From Natronoglycomyces albus (GTDB taxonomy: Bacteria; Actinomycetota; Actinomycetes; Mycobacteriales; Micromonosporaceae): a stretch of 64,000 bases of DNA. The position numbers and the translations under genes are program-made. The stretch spans positions 2,046,001-2,110,000 of the forward strand of contig NZ_CP070496.1 of the NCBI RefSeq assembly GCF_016925535.1. Direction: 5' to 3'. The notes beneath the pieces are model-generated. The model was not told the DNA's origin and did not search any database. It was given only the letters and a program-made list of their open reading frames with translations. Below are positions 36,939 to 46,371 of the stretch, piece by piece; within the stretch, counting starts at the first letter, position 1; every line of letters begins with the position of its first letter.

Positions 36939-38129
36939 TCACAGCATGTCGCAGTCACCGCGCGGCGTCGGGACAAACGACTTCCAGCGACTGGCGTCGA
37001 CTAGGCCGGGAGCGAGCCCGATCTCCTCATCATCCAACAAAACGACTTCGACATTTGATGGTTCTACAGTGCACAGCAACCCAGCGCTCGTGTTCTGATA
37101 GTAGGTGAATTCTCCGCTAGCCCGCACTTCCCCGCCGCTGCGAAGGCTGATCTCGAACTTCGAGGGATCATCTACGGCGGAACTCACCGCGATTTCGGCT
37201 CGGGTTTCGATCTGCCACTGGACGGGAGCCTCACGATCGCCATCGGTAAACCTGGTGGCATCGAATGGACAACCATTGCCGGTCGCGGCCCGTTCATAGG
37301 CGACGCACTGGTCCAACAGCTCGTCAAATGCCTCTTGCACCGTCGCGACTGTCGTCTCGTTGGGCGCAACCCTCGGAGTAAGTCGCAAGTTGTCATATAC
37401 GTACTCGGTACCGAGTTCACGGTACGTACTTCCCAACACCAAGATGGATATCGGTTCTAGATCTACCGCTTCGGTCGACGTCGCATAGAACTGGTAGAAC
37501 CCCGGAAACAAGAGGTAGGTGCGGGCGCGGGCATCCGCAAACGTAATACGGGTTCCATTGACGTCTACAAATCCGATCGCTCCGGGGGCGACCGAAAATC
37601 GAAACGGATCGACCCTCAACTCCCAGCCTTCACCAAAATTCTCCACATAGAACTTGTGGGCGTGCTCCGTGGAATCAGGGGCAGCGATGACAGCCTCGAC
37701 CGAGGCCCAGCGATGCGCCGCAAACTCATCCGCGACCGGATCATCCAAGTCCCCCAAGGTTCCTTGGGCGATGGTCTCCACCGAGCCAATCTCCCAATCA
37801 GACCTCAGAACATCCGTACTTAGAAAATCGACGTGCTCCTCAGGACCCATTTGCGGGTAGAGGTCGTTGGCCCGCAGCCACTCCTCATCGGCGGCCCACA
37901 CCGCTTCCAGGTAGTCTTCCACCAAGGCGGCTGGCTGTTGATCTGCGTGACTACGCAAAGGCACCGCCGCACCGACGGCTACAAGCGCAACTATCAGCCA
38001 TGTGATGAGGAACGACCGGGCTGGAATAGGTACCAATGACCTTGAGCCAGTCCCCTTCTCTTCGGCGGAGCCATTCATGGCCGTAACAGTGAGGTTGATC
38101 TTCCCAGGTTGGGCAGGGGTAGGACTCAT
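36939..38129 (-). CDS. membrane-anchored extracytoplasmic protein, function unknown
   Basis: 396 residues from ATG 38129 with GAGGAA five bases upstream. One membrane helix (SFLITWLIVALVAVGAAVPL, about 32-51) anchors an extracellular domain. That domain opens QQPAALVEDYLEAVWAADEEWLRANDLYP, similar to EDPVKVVREYVEAVHDKDVEWLHDNGLVP in the broken neighbour, so the two are paralogues. The rest is beta-rich (TYLLFPGFYQFYATSTEAVDLEPISILVLG) and ends in a CDML tail. No recognised family. Neighbours are also exported proteins and an NlpC/P60 protein, which suggests a cell-surface cluster. Confidence 0.75.
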   Translation of the reverse strand: MSPTPAQPGKINLTVTAMNGSAEEKGTGSRSLVPIPARSFLITWLIVALVAVGAAVPLRSHADQQPAALVEDYLEAVWAADEEWLRANDLYPQMGPEEHVDFLSTDVLRSDWEIGSVETIAQGTLGDLDDPVADEFAAHRWASVEAVIAAPDSTEHAHKFYVENFGEGWELRVDPFRFSVAPGAIGFVDVNGTRITFADARARTYLLFPGFYQFYATSTEAVDLEPISILVLGSTYRELGTEYVYDNLRLTPRVAPNETTVATVQEAFDELLDQCVAYERAATGNGCPFDATRFTDGDREAPVQWQIETRAEIAVSSAVDDPSKFEISLRSGGEVRASGEFTYYQNTSAGLLCTVEPSNVEVVLLDDEEIGLAPGLVDASRWKSFVPTPRGDCDML

Positions 38130-38168
38130 GCGGTTCCTCGCGTTGGCTCGGTTCGCCTGGCATCTCAA

Positions 38169-38186
38169 TGGTATGACGTCGTACCA
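38169..38186. promoter_or_regulatory. 18-bp near-perfect palindrome between divergent genes
   Basis: TGGTATGACGTCGTACCA has a central GACGTC and TGGTA/TACCA arms with one mismatched pair. It lies in the 146-bp gap between the divergent genes at 38129 and 38276, where a shared operator would be expected. The protein that would bind is unknown. Confidence 0.4.
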
Positions 38187-38275
38187 ACCTGACCAATGTG
38201 GCACCAGACCTGGTCCTTTTGCGCGCTGGGGCTAAACTGGGCTGGAAGCTCTCTCCACTTGGGAAGGTGCGCGCG

Positions 38276-39103
38276 GTGATAAAACGTAGTATAAGCAGCG
38301 CGAAAAAGATACCCAATAGCTGGCTTGTGATTGCTTGCGTAGTCACCTCGCTTGCGGCATTGGCCACGATCGGGACCCCTCGACCGGGAGACCCAGAAGT
38401 GCCGACAAACGAAGTCGACGAACTCACTTTCGAGCCCACAGAGGTCGATGCGCACGTCGGGGCCGAACTAACGGTGACCGACTTCGGTTTCTACACCTAC
38501 GAACACGAGCTCACAGCCGAGGACGTCATGACCTGGGGCGCTGTGGTCACCAATTCCAGCAGCGACCTCGATGCCGCATTCACCGTCTCTGTATCCGGTT
38601 TCGATGCCGAGGGCAATGAGCTTTCCCAGCTACAGATCGGCCAATTCACCACGGGAGACAGCGAAAGGTACTTGGTCGCAGCCGATAGCTCGCTGGGAAT
38701 CGGGCGCAATTCACTCCCAGTGGACGTGCCAGTACACAACCTCGAGGTGGAAGTGGAAAACCTGACGTGGCACGAACGCGACCACGACTTTGATGGAACA
38801 ACTCGCTTGCCCGTCCAGGCCCTCAACGCAACCTCAGCCGAACTGGAGCTGGCCGACAGCCCCGAGGGCACATCGGTAGCCCGATTCGAGATCGAGTCTG
38901 ACTATGAACCAGCCGTGGCCAACGCGGCGGCCGCATTGCTCTACCGTGACAGTGACGGCAGCATCGTGGGCGCGTCAGTCCTCGACCTGGGAGTTGTACC
39001 ACCGGGCTCCTCCGTAACTGGCGAGGTGGAAATTCCCGACCACCTGCCGCTGTGGTCAATCGAGCCCGAGGAAACCGACATCTATCTATATTGGGCCGAG
39101 TGA
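38276..39103 (+). CDS. exported or membrane-anchored beta-domain protein, function unknown
   Basis: 275 residues from GTG 38276, chosen because GGAAGG lies eight bases upstream (GTGs at 38198 and 38267 are in frame too). A basic N-terminus and one hydrophobic helix (WLVIACVVTSLAALATIG) anchor two beta-sandwich-like segments: ELTVTDFGFYTYEHELTAEDVMTWGAVVTNSSSDLDAAFTVSVSGFDAEGNEL, then VARFEIESDYEPAVANAAAALLYRDSDGSIVGASVLDLGVVPPGSS. This resembles FxLYD/DUF4352-type extracellular domains. No partner is known. Divergent from the preceding exported-protein genes. Confidence 0.72.
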   Translation: MIKRSISSAKKIPNSWLVIACVVTSLAALATIGTPRPGDPEVPTNEVDELTFEPTEVDAHVGAELTVTDFGFYTYEHELTAEDVMTWGAVVTNSSSDLDAAFTVSVSGFDAEGNELSQLQIGQFTTGDSERYLVAADSSLGIGRNSLPVDVPVHNLEVEVENLTWHERDHDFDGTTRLPVQALNATSAELELADSPEGTSVARFEIESDYEPAVANAAAALLYRDSDGSIVGASVLDLGVVPPGSSVTGEVEIPDHLPLWSIEPEETDIYLYWAE

Positions 39104-39443
39104 CATTGACGCACGATGCTCAGGTTGCAAACGTTAATCCGATCACCGCCTGTGGCAGTTTCACGCCAGACAATTAACATGATGTCCAGCCATATGTCGG
39201 AAATGTCGTAAAAATGGCGAGGTGGCATTCGTGGCCGCAATCTGACTTGCTAGGTTAGAAGACTCAGCCGTACAGGCCGCTCAGCTCGGCCCACGCGGTG
39301 TCATCGAAGAGGCCTGATCAGGCGTACTTTTGCAAGGGAAGCCGGAGGCGACGCTCGAATGGAGTGAGCCGCCGGATGTTCCACGCATGTGCACCCGAAC
39401 CAGCCTCGACCCTGATCACGCCACGTCACCCGGAGAACCCACC
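39104..39443. other. intergenic region, nothing recognised
   Basis: These 340 bases separate two plus-strand genes. The first 150 are relatively AT-rich. The 3' end contains the GGAGA ribosome-binding site for the P60-like gene. No hairpin terminator for the upstream gene was seen. An in-frame upstream extension of the P60-like gene to a TTG at 39330 is possible but lacks a ribosome-binding site. Confidence 0.4.
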
Positions 39444-40394
39444 TTGTCATTCGCATCTGGACAGACAGCATTGGTTGCCGTTTCTGTCGCCACCCTCTGG
39501 ACGCGACCAGACGCACCGCACGATCATGATCGGCTTGCGTTGGGAACCCCGGCGGCCGTACGCGACTGGGTCTCAGGACTTACGCTGAGCAAACGCACCG
39601 ACGGCCTCAACCATCGGGCTATAACCCAAACATGGCTTGGCAACGAGGTCACGGTCCTCGACACCGAAGACACGTGGGTACATATCGCGGACCCTAGCCA
39701 GCCTAGGAGCCCCGACTGCAAAGAAGGCATCAGCGGCTGGGTTCCTGGCACACAGTTGGTTAGCCCACTTCGCGAAGAACCAGTCGGCCCAATACATCTT
39801 GTCAATTCCACGGCCACCGCTGTCCGCGACGAGCCCGGCGGAGACGTCAAGATTCCCGGTGTCACGCTTGGCACGCGTCTGCGCATCGCCGGAGGCGATT
39901 ACCGTGGCTGGGCTCCGGTTTTCCTACCTGGTCCGCAAGAACCAGGCTGGGTACCGCTGCGCGATCTCAGCTACGAGCCAGCTCCGACCAACCCAATGCC
40001 ACTAGTCTCGGGTGGCTTCGACGCCGTCAAGGTCGGACACCAGCTAATGGAAGTTCCCTACCTCCACAGCGGCATTAGCGCCTATGGCCTCGACGCACCC
40101 GGTCTGGTGCATGTGATCTACCGCCAGCTGGGAGGAATCATTCCGCGTACGACCGACGGACTCCTTGAGGCTGGCACCGAGATTGACCTTGACGACGCCC
40201 AAAGCGGAGACCTGTTGTTCTTCGAACACGGGCAGAGCAAGCACCAGGTCTCCATTGTCGCCGAGGTTGACGGAACTGACCGGCCGACCGTACTCATGGC
40301 GTCGCCCATCTATGGCAAGGTCGTGCAGGAGCAGCTATCGGACTCCCAAATGGCCACAATCTCGGCTGTTCGCAGGCCCATACCCCAGCACTAA
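39444..40394 (+). CDS. NlpC/P60-like protein lacking the catalytic cysteine
   Basis: 316 residues from TTG 39444, with GGAGA seven bases upstream. Two SH3-like segments (ITQTWLGNEVTVLDTEDTWVHIADPSQP; VNSTATAVRDEPGGDVKIPGVTLGTRLRIAG) precede an NlpC/P60-like domain: MEVPYLHSGISAYGLDAPGLVHVIYRQLGGIIPRTTDGLLEAG, then DLDDAQSGDLLFFEHGQSKHQVSIVAEVDG. In active endopeptidases the motif is GxDCSGLV; here Cys-Ser is Ala-Pro (Ala218, codon 40095-40097). The second active-site His is kept (His267). There is no signal peptide in this start choice, unlike most secreted P60 enzymes. It is probably a pseudoenzyme that binds cell wall or a peptide rather than cutting it. Confidence 0.82.
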   Translation: MSFASGQTALVAVSVATLWTRPDAPHDHDRLALGTPAAVRDWVSGLTLSKRTDGLNHRAITQTWLGNEVTVLDTEDTWVHIADPSQPRSPDCKEGISGWVPGTQLVSPLREEPVGPIHLVNSTATAVRDEPGGDVKIPGVTLGTRLRIAGGDYRGWAPVFLPGPQEPGWVPLRDLSYEPAPTNPMPLVSGGFDAVKVGHQLMEVPYLHSGISAYGLDAPGLVHVIYRQLGGIIPRTTDGLLEAGTEIDLDDAQSGDLLFFEHGQSKHQVSIVAEVDGTDRPTVLMASPIYGKVVQEQLSDSQMATISAVRRPIPQH

Positions 40395-40426
40395 CCAGTG
40401 TCTGCGCCTGTTGGCGCAGACACTGG
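40395..40426. terminator. terminator hairpin after the P60-like gene
   Basis: Perfect 14-bp stem (40395-40408 with 40413-40426) with TGTT loop, starting directly after the TAA. It may also stop transcripts from terC on the opposite strand. Confidence 0.85.
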
Positions 40427-40614
40427 CGTAACGCTTCGACGCCGCTGCGGCACTTCCAGGAGATTCACTAGTCCTCTTTGTGCCGCGCGGCAGGCCACCA
40501 TGGGCATGACCGTGAGATTCGGAATCCAATTCGAAGGTTCCCAGACCCTCACCGCCGTTTAGCCTGCCACCAACAGCGGGCCTCTCCGCAGCGAAAACTG
40601 CGTCTCAGGGCGGG

Positions 40615-41643
40615 TCAGGACTGCTTGAGCGATTCCTTAACCAACTCGTTGTCCTCAACGAACAGGGATCGGAAATTCTCGCCGTTGCGGCGCAACTCCA
40701 CCCAGTTAACCACCACCACGGCGGTCAAGACCCCAAAGATCACGCCAAGTGACAGCCAAGTGGGCACTTCTGGCACCCCTACCGGCTGCCCATTGTTGAT
40801 AATCCCCAGCGTGTTTTCGTGCAGCCCGTGCAACACCAGCTTGACGCCGATCCATCCCAAAATGATCGACAGGCCCAAAGACAAGTGCTTCAGCTTCTCC
40901 AGCAGACCGGCTAGCACAAAGTACAGCTGCCGCAAGCCCATGAGCGCGAAGGCAGTCGCGGCGAACACCAAGTACGGTTCCTGCGTCAGGCCGAAAATCG
41001 CTGGAATCGAGTCTAGGGCGAACAAGATGTCAGTCGAGCCGATCGCGATCATCACCAGCACCAACGGTGTCAAGAAATAGCGCCCTTTTATACGCACCCA
41101 CAGCTTCGTGCCGTGGTACTCCTGCGTGAACGGCAGACGTTTCTGAGCCTGCTTCATGAGCGCGTTAGGTTCAAAATCATTTGGCATGGCTCCTTGTTTG
41201 ACCAGGTGCCAGGCCGTATAGGCCAAAATCACCCCGAATATCAAGAAGACCCAGCTGAAGTGACTGATGAGCACCGCGCCTACGGCGATAAAGCCCGAAC
41301 GGAACACGATGGCCAGGACGATCCCCACCATGAGCACCATCTGTTGCAAGTGCTTGGGGACGAGGAATGCCTGCATGATCAGCAGGAAGACGAACAAGTT
41401 GTCGACTGAGAGCGCCTTTTCGGTGACGTATCCCGCCACAAATTCACCGGCGTAGGTCGCCGAGGACAGGAAGAACAGACCGATAGCGAAGATAAATGCG
41501 GCCGCGATATAGACGAGCGACCACGTACCAGCTTCTTTGAGTGAAGGGGAATGTGGTTTACGAACGACGTGGATGAGGTCTGCGACCACCACAGCGCCGA
41601 GAATGCCCACAGTGACGACCCACACCCAAAATGGGAGATCCAA
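40615..41643 (-). CDS. TerC/Alx-family integral membrane protein (probable Mn2+ exporter)
   Basis: 342 residues from TTG 41643, seven bases after AGAGG. About nine membrane helices. Family signatures are YVTEKALSVDNLFVFLLIMQAF (conserved E and D in the membrane) and GSTDILFALDSIPAIFGLTQEPYLVFAATAFALMGLRQLYFVLAGLL. TerC/Alx/YkoY proteins export Mn2+ or load it into secreted proteins. The upstream region carries a probable yybP-ykoY Mn2+ riboswitch, which supports a manganese role here rather than tellurite resistance. Confidence 0.93.
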   Translation of the reverse strand: MDLPFWVWVVTVGILGAVVVADLIHVVRKPHSPSLKEAGTWSLVYIAAAFIFAIGLFFLSSATYAGEFVAGYVTEKALSVDNLFVFLLIMQAFLVPKHLQQMVLMVGIVLAIVFRSGFIAVGAVLISHFSWVFLIFGVILAYTAWHLVKQGAMPNDFEPNALMKQAQKRLPFTQEYHGTKLWVRIKGRYFLTPLVLVMIAIGSTDILFALDSIPAIFGLTQEPYLVFAATAFALMGLRQLYFVLAGLLEKLKHLSLGLSIILGWIGVKLVLHGLHENTLGIINNGQPVGVPEVPTWLSLGVIFGVLTAVVVVNWVELRRNGENFRSLFVEDNELVKESLKQS

Positions 41644-41671
41644 TGCCGTGCCTCTTTCGGTTCACCAGAGT

Positions 41672-41838
41672 GCTAGCTGGTCTCTCCCGGCCCAACGCAT
41701 GCTCGACCAAATCCCCTCGGGGACTTGGTTGGAGGTGCTGCAGTTAGACCCAATCCCACCGAAGGTGCTCATTCACACCTTGTGCTGACGATAGGACTGC
41801 CAGTGTCGATTGACGACACCTAGGGATACTCCCCATAT
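41672..41838 (-). ncRNA. yybP-ykoY (Mn2+) riboswitch upstream of terC
   Basis: On the minus strand the region begins ATATGGGGAGTATCCCTAGG, contains CGTCAATCGACACTGGCAG and TATCGTCAGCACAAGG, and ends GGGCCGGGAGAGACCAGC. These match the conserved pieces of the yybP-ykoY aptamer: a 5' GGGGAGTA, an internal GTCAxCA and a 3' GCCGGGAGAGACC. It lies between a promoter-like sequence and the terC ribosome-binding site. Known members sense Mn2+ and activate mntP/terC-type exporters. The segment between the aptamer and the start contains CTCT that could pair with the AGAG of the Shine-Dalgarno, so control of translation is plausible. Confidence 0.8.
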
Positions 41839-41856
41839 GATGACTGGTCTCTCAAC

Positions 41857-41885
41857 AGTATGCACTATCCAATTGTCTCTGTCTG
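41857..41885 (-). promoter_or_regulatory. probable promoter for the terC riboswitch transcript
   Basis: On the minus strand CAGACA (41885-41880) and CATACT (41862-41857) are 17 bases apart. Transcription would begin near 41850, just before the conserved GGGGAGTA of the riboswitch. Confidence 0.5.
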
Positions 41886-41975
41886 CTGTCGGGAAAGTTA
41901 CTTTCCACACGTGTCCTAGATCTCTATGCGCTACGGTTCTCTTCTCTCCTTAAACGGACACGGAAAGCTGTAGCT

Positions 41976-42278
41976 GTGGTTTTGGAAATAGCGCACATCA
42001 CCGTCACCGAAGGTCGCGAAGACGAGTTCTCCGAGGCCTATCGGTCGGCCAGGAAGTTCGTATCGACGACCCCCGGATGCCTCTCCATGCGCATGACGCG
42101 TGGGATCGAGTCGCCGCAATCCTTCTATCTACTCATCGAATGGGAATCTGTCGCCGCCCATGAGGTCGGTTTCCGCCAGTCTGAGCGGTTCGACCAGTGG
42201 CGCGGAGCCATCGGCGAGTTTTTCGCTGTTCCCCCGACAGTTGAGCACTTCGAAGACATCGGCGAGAGCTCCGCCTAG
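41976..42278 (+). CDS. antibiotic biosynthesis monooxygenase (ABM) domain protein
   Basis: 100 residues from GTG 41976, with GGAAAG upstream. The ferredoxin-like ABM fold is recognisable: VLEIAHITVTEGREDEFSEAYRSARKFVSTTPGCLSMRMTRGIESPQSFYLLIEWESVAAHEVGFRQSERFDQWRGAIGEFFAVPPTVEHFEDI. Members range from quinone-forming monooxygenases to heme-degrading enzymes; the heme-ligand residues of IsdG types are not evident. Function here is unknown. A single gene divergent from terC. Confidence 0.85.
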   Translation: MVLEIAHITVTEGREDEFSEAYRSARKFVSTTPGCLSMRMTRGIESPQSFYLLIEWESVAAHEVGFRQSERFDQWRGAIGEFFAVPPTVEHFEDIGESSA

Positions 42279-42447
42279 TCACTGGGCTTCCACCAGCCAG
42301 TACGCTCAACGCAGCGGGCCTGCGCGTGAACGCACCACTGCGCAAAGGTGGCTTGCCCAGCCCAATACCGAGTAGTCGCGCATCGAGCTGGGCGACGAAA
42401 CCATCAAACCTGCCGGGCCCATTCAAGGCCGTGCCCGCAGGCTGAGC

Positions 42448-44535
42448 CTACTCGCCGTCCACCGCTCGGCTGATCTGTCGCAGCTCCTTTTTCAACTCCG
42501 CAATCTCGTCGCGGTAGGCGGCCGCAACCTCAAAGCGCAATTCTCGCGCCGCCGCCAGCATCTGCTCGTTACGTTCCTCCAGCTGCCGCAGAATCTCCTC
42601 ACGCATCTTCGAGGAGCCCTCGGCACCCTTCTTCGCCGCCTTAGAAACGGCCTTACCGTCACGCTTGGCTTCTTGTTCGGCCGCCGCAAGCGCTTCGGTG
42701 TCTTCCGCCTCCTCATAGAGGTCGGCCACGATGTCACCGATGCGTTTGCGCAATGGGGTCGGGTCGATGCCGTGCTCGGCGTTGTAGGCCAGCTGCTTGT
42801 CACGACGCCTTTCGGTCTCATCGAGGGCCGAGCGCATCGAGTCTGTGATGTGGTCGGCGTACATCAACACGGTGCCGGACACGTTTCGGGCCGCTCGACC
42901 AATTGTCTGAATCAATGACGTTGACGAACGGAGGAACCCTTCCTTGTCCGCATCGAGGATTGCCACCAAAGAGACCTCGGGTAGGTCCAGACCCTCCCGC
43001 AAAAGGTTGATACCGACTAGCACGTCGTACTCGCCACTGCGCAGTTCTCGCAGCAGCTCCACCCGCCGCAGCGTCTCCACCTCTGAATGCAGGTAACGTA
43101 CCCGAATTCCGTTGTCGAGGAAATAATCGGTCAGGTCCTCGGCCATCTTCTTGGTCAACGTCGTGACCAGCACCCGTTCGTTCTTGTTCGCCCGTTCGGT
43201 GATCTCGGCCATGAGGTCGTCGATCTGACCGGTGGTCGGCCTCACCTCCACCTGCGGATCAACCAATCCCGTAGGTCGAATGATCTGTTCTACGTACTGG
43301 CCGCCAGCCTGCTCTAGCTCCCATTTCTGCGGAGTGGCGGACAGATATACAGTCTGCCCCACACGCTCACGAAACTCCGGGAACTTCAGCGGGCGGTTGT
43401 CCGCGGCCGACGGCAACCGAAATCCATGCTCGATGAGGTTGCGTTTGCGCGAGGCATCGCCTTCGTACATGCCACCAATCTGCGAAACGGTCACATGCGA
43501 CTCATCGATGATGGTGAGGAAGTCCGAGGGGAAGTAATCCAGCAACGTGTGCGGGGGGCTGCCTGGCGGGCGCCCATCGATATGCCGCGAGTAGTTCTCG
43601 ATCCCCGAACAGCTGCCCATCTGTTTCATGTTTTCCAGATCAAATGTCGTACGCATCCGCAGCCGCTGGGCCTCGAGCAATTTGTTCTGACCCTCCAGCT
43701 GAGCTAGGCGCTCTTCGAGTTCCTCTTCGATGGTGACCATCGCGCGTTCCATGCGTTCGTTGCCGATCGCATAGTGGCTGCCGGGAAAAATCACAACCCG
43801 GTCGGTTTCGGTGACCACGTCGCCGGTCAGCGGGTTGAGGAAGTAGAGCCGTTCGACTTCGTCACCGAACATCTCAATGCGAATTGCCAGCTCTTCATAG
43901 GCGGGGATGATCTCGATCGTATCGCCGCGTACCCGGAAGGTGCCGCGTTGGAACGCGTAGTCGTTGCGGTCATATTGTGTGTCGACTAGACGACGTAGCA
44001 GCTTGTTGCGGTCCCATTCCTGCCCAACAGACACCTCTGTGGCCGCAGCCAAGTACTCCGCGGGCGTCGCCAAACCGTAGATGGCAGAGACGGTCGCCAC
44101 CACCACTACGTCACGCCTGGTCAATAGGGAATAGGTGGCACGGTGCCGCAAGCGCTCGACTTCTTCGTTGATTGACGAATCCTTCTCGATGAAGGTGTCG
44201 GTCTGGGCGACGTAGGCCTCTGGCTGGTAGTAGTCGTAGTAGGAGACGTAGTACTCCACTGCGTTGTTCGGCAGCAGTTCCCGGAACTCTTTGGCCAACT
44301 GCGCGGCGAGAGTCTTATTGTGGGCCATGATGAGGGCCGGGCGTTGTAGTTTTTCAATCAGCCACGCTGAGGTGGCACTCTTGCCGGTACCGGTCGCGCC
44401 CAGCAACACCACATCGCGCTCACCCCGGTTGATCCTTTCGGTCAACTCCGCGATCGCATTCGGCTGGTCTCCGGAGGGCGAGTACTCACTGACTACTTCA
44501 AACGTGCCGTCGGCTCTAGGTATATCGAAGCTCAC
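42448..44535 (-). CDS. uvrB: UvrABC system protein B
   Basis: Damage-verifying helicase of nucleotide excision repair. 695 residues from GTG 44535 ([28 protein letters not shown]). Walker A is [15 protein letters not shown]; the beta-hairpin carries [31 protein letters not shown] is the DEAD-type box; AGRNVSGT-like [16 protein letters not shown] is motif VI. The C-terminal UVR motif ([37 protein letters not shown]) binds UvrA/UvrC. A longer in-frame N-terminus is not family-like. Confidence 0.98.
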   Translation of the reverse strand: MSFDIPRADGTFEVVSEYSPSGDQPNAIAELTERINRGERDVVLLGATGTGKSATSAWLIEKLQRPALIMAHNKTLAAQLAKEFRELLPNNAVEYYVSYYDYYQPEAYVAQTDTFIEKDSSINEEVERLRHRATYSLLTRRDVVVVATVSAIYGLATPAEYLAAATEVSVGQEWDRNKLLRRLVDTQYDRNDYAFQRGTFRVRGDTIEIIPAYEELAIRIEMFGDEVERLYFLNPLTGDVVTETDRVVIFPGSHYAIGNERMERAMVTIEEELEERLAQLEGQNKLLEAQRLRMRTTFDLENMKQMGSCSGIENYSRHIDGRPPGSPPHTLLDYFPSDFLTIIDESHVTVSQIGGMYEGDASRKRNLIEHGFRLPSAADNRPLKFPEFRERVGQTVYLSATPQKWELEQAGGQYVEQIIRPTGLVDPQVEVRPTTGQIDDLMAEITERANKNERVLVTTLTKKMAEDLTDYFLDNGIRVRYLHSEVETLRRVELLRELRSGEYDVLVGINLLREGLDLPEVSLVAILDADKEGFLRSSTSLIQTIGRAARNVSGTVLMYADHITDSMRSALDETERRRDKQLAYNAEHGIDPTPLRKRIGDIVADLYEEAEDTEALAAAEQEAKRDGKAVSKAAKKGAEGSSKMREEILRQLEERNEQMLAAARELRFEVAAAYRDEIAELKKELRQISRAVDGE

Positions 44536-44659
44536 GTCTCTTACCGTACGCCGCGAGTACGACAATTGCAGAGACAAGCGCCCCACTCCTAGCTGAGCCG
44601 ACCGGTACATGACACATTCGCTTCCCCCAATCCAGTTACCTGTCTGAAACTGTCTCGTT

Positions 44660-46249
44660 ATGCCCCATGTGAGTAATTCTGCACCCACTTGGAAACGCGC
44701 AACCGTCTGGTCAATGGCCGCCCTTCTGGTCATCGGCGGAGTGTCGTTTGGAGCTGCCGCCTGTGGGCTGGGCCCCGACGACGAATCCGCCCGCGACCTC
44801 ACCCACGAGGAAGCCATCCGCCTAGCCAGTGTGCGGCAAACGAACGCCGAGGCCGACCCGACCGCTGTGCAGATCAGTATTCCCGCAGGCGAGCAATCCC
44901 ATCGCATCAACGGATACATCGACTGGTCAGGGCCAATTCTCTATGCTTCTCTTCCGCCGATGGGCCAGCGGGAGTCGGGCCAATTCGTGCAAGTGATACC
45001 GGGCTTGGTAGCCACGCGCGAAGCCGATGACGATGCCGAGCTCGATCCGGCGAACATTCCCGCCGACGGCTGGTCAATCCGCCATATGATGTCCGGGCAG
45101 TCCGAACGGTCCGACCCATATCAAGATCAGTTCGACATCATCACCTCGGCGGTGTTCTCGCTCCAATCACGCCAGGCCGATGACGCCCGGTGGCTCCAGG
45201 AACAGTCAACCTGGCAAGAGTCCGCGGCGATCGATGGAGTGGAAGTCGACGTGTTCCGCGCACCGGTCATGCAGGACCAGGCCACGGGCGAGATCGACAT
45301 CCTCGACGACGAACCCGGAGTCGAGGGCGAGGACGCCGACCAGGTTGAGGGCCCCCCGGCCGCCGGTGATGAGGCGGAAGGATCGGGAGGGGAAGAATCC
45401 ACCGCGGACTCCGAGGGCTACAACGACGATCCCTCCGAGAGGGGCTCAACAGGGGCCGAAGCACTTTATTCCGTCGACGAACATGGGAAGCTGCACCGTT
45501 TTCAGGTCAATCCTGGAGGAATAGGGCTCGCCACCGTCGATTTCAAGCACACTCAGAACACCGTCATCGAACGTATCGAGTTGATCGACCTGTTCGGAGG
45601 AGCCCGGATCGATCCCGAACAAGTCGAAGAGGACTTCGCCGAAACGTTGGCAGGGATGCGGCACCGCAATTTCCAGACCATCAGCTCCGTGGAAATGGTC
45701 ATACCTCAGGAAGACGGCAGCATGCTGTCAGGCTCAGGAGTCATTGACTGGAACACTTTCTCCGGATTCTTCCACCTGAGCGACGAAAGCGACCCCACCT
45801 TGTACTTGACCCGGCCCATGGGTCTCGCTCGGCAGGCCACCGACGAGCCGGAGCTACCGCAAGCCGTTCCGCAAGAGGGGTGGGACATGAGGACTTGGCT
45901 CGACATTCAGGAGAGTCAAGAGCTGGGAACCAACGAAATGATTTTCTATCGACTCCTCGAAATGGCCTCGGACCAGCTAGACGATGTCGGGCACGTGCAC
46001 GAAAACTCGTACCTGCTGCGCATGGACACCGATGTGGACGACCGGCCCCTGGCAGTGGTGGAGTACCCCATGCAGGGCGATGCGGCATCCGAACCCGGGG
46101 CCGCCTCCTTCCGGTATCACGTCGGTGAGGATGGTTTCCTTCACAAGCTGGAGTTCTTGACTGAAATGGGCGTGGCAAACGTGGAATTTGCCCACGACGA
46201 TGCCGAAGGTTTCGATATCCCTTGGGAAGTGACCAGTGAGATCGGCTAG
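44660..46249 (+). CDS. lipoprotein with an internally duplicated domain
   Basis: 529 residues from ATG 44660 (or GTG 44669). The N-terminal signal ends in a lipobox, VSFGAAACG, so the mature protein is lipidated. Two copies of one module are visible. Copy 1 has [29 protein letters not shown], then [12 protein letters not shown]...[24 protein letters not shown]. Copy 2 has [31 protein letters not shown], then [39 protein letters not shown]. An acidic linker (about 215-265) lies inside the first half. The fold may resemble LppX/LprG-like lipid-binding lipoproteins, but this is not certain. Confidence 0.8.
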   Translation: MPHVSNSAPTWKRATVWSMAALLVIGGVSFGAAACGLGPDDESARDLTHEEAIRLASVRQTNAEADPTAVQISIPAGEQSHRINGYIDWSGPILYASLPPMGQRESGQFVQVIPGLVATREADDDAELDPANIPADGWSIRHMMSGQSERSDPYQDQFDIITSAVFSLQSRQADDARWLQEQSTWQESAAIDGVEVDVFRAPVMQDQATGEIDILDDEPGVEGEDADQVEGPPAAGDEAEGSGGEESTADSEGYNDDPSERGSTGAEALYSVDEHGKLHRFQVNPGGIGLATVDFKHTQNTVIERIELIDLFGGARIDPEQVEEDFAETLAGMRHRNFQTISSVEMVIPQEDGSMLSGSGVIDWNTFSGFFHLSDESDPTLYLTRPMGLARQATDEPELPQAVPQEGWDMRTWLDIQESQELGTNEMIFYRLLEMASDQLDDVGHVHENSYLLRMDTDVDDRPLAVVEYPMQGDAASEPGAASFRYHVGEDGFLHKLEFLTEMGVANVEFAHDDAEGFDIPWEVTSEIG

Positions 46250-46274
46250 CGCGCTATGATCGTCGCGGTCTAGA

Positions 46275-46330
46275 AAGCCGGTGTGGGGATGGAGAAACAG
46301 TCGACTGTTTCTCCATCCCCACACCGGCTT
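46275..46330. terminator. 56-bp perfect palindrome between lipoprotein gene and coaE
   Basis: 28 bases (46275-46302) are followed immediately by their exact reverse complement (46303-46330). It lies between two convergent genes. As RNA it forms a very stable hairpin from either strand. There is no T-run. Confidence 0.85.
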
Positions 46331-46371
46331 AGTTCAATGACCGCTAATGCCACCTCGGCGCTAGCCAGTGG

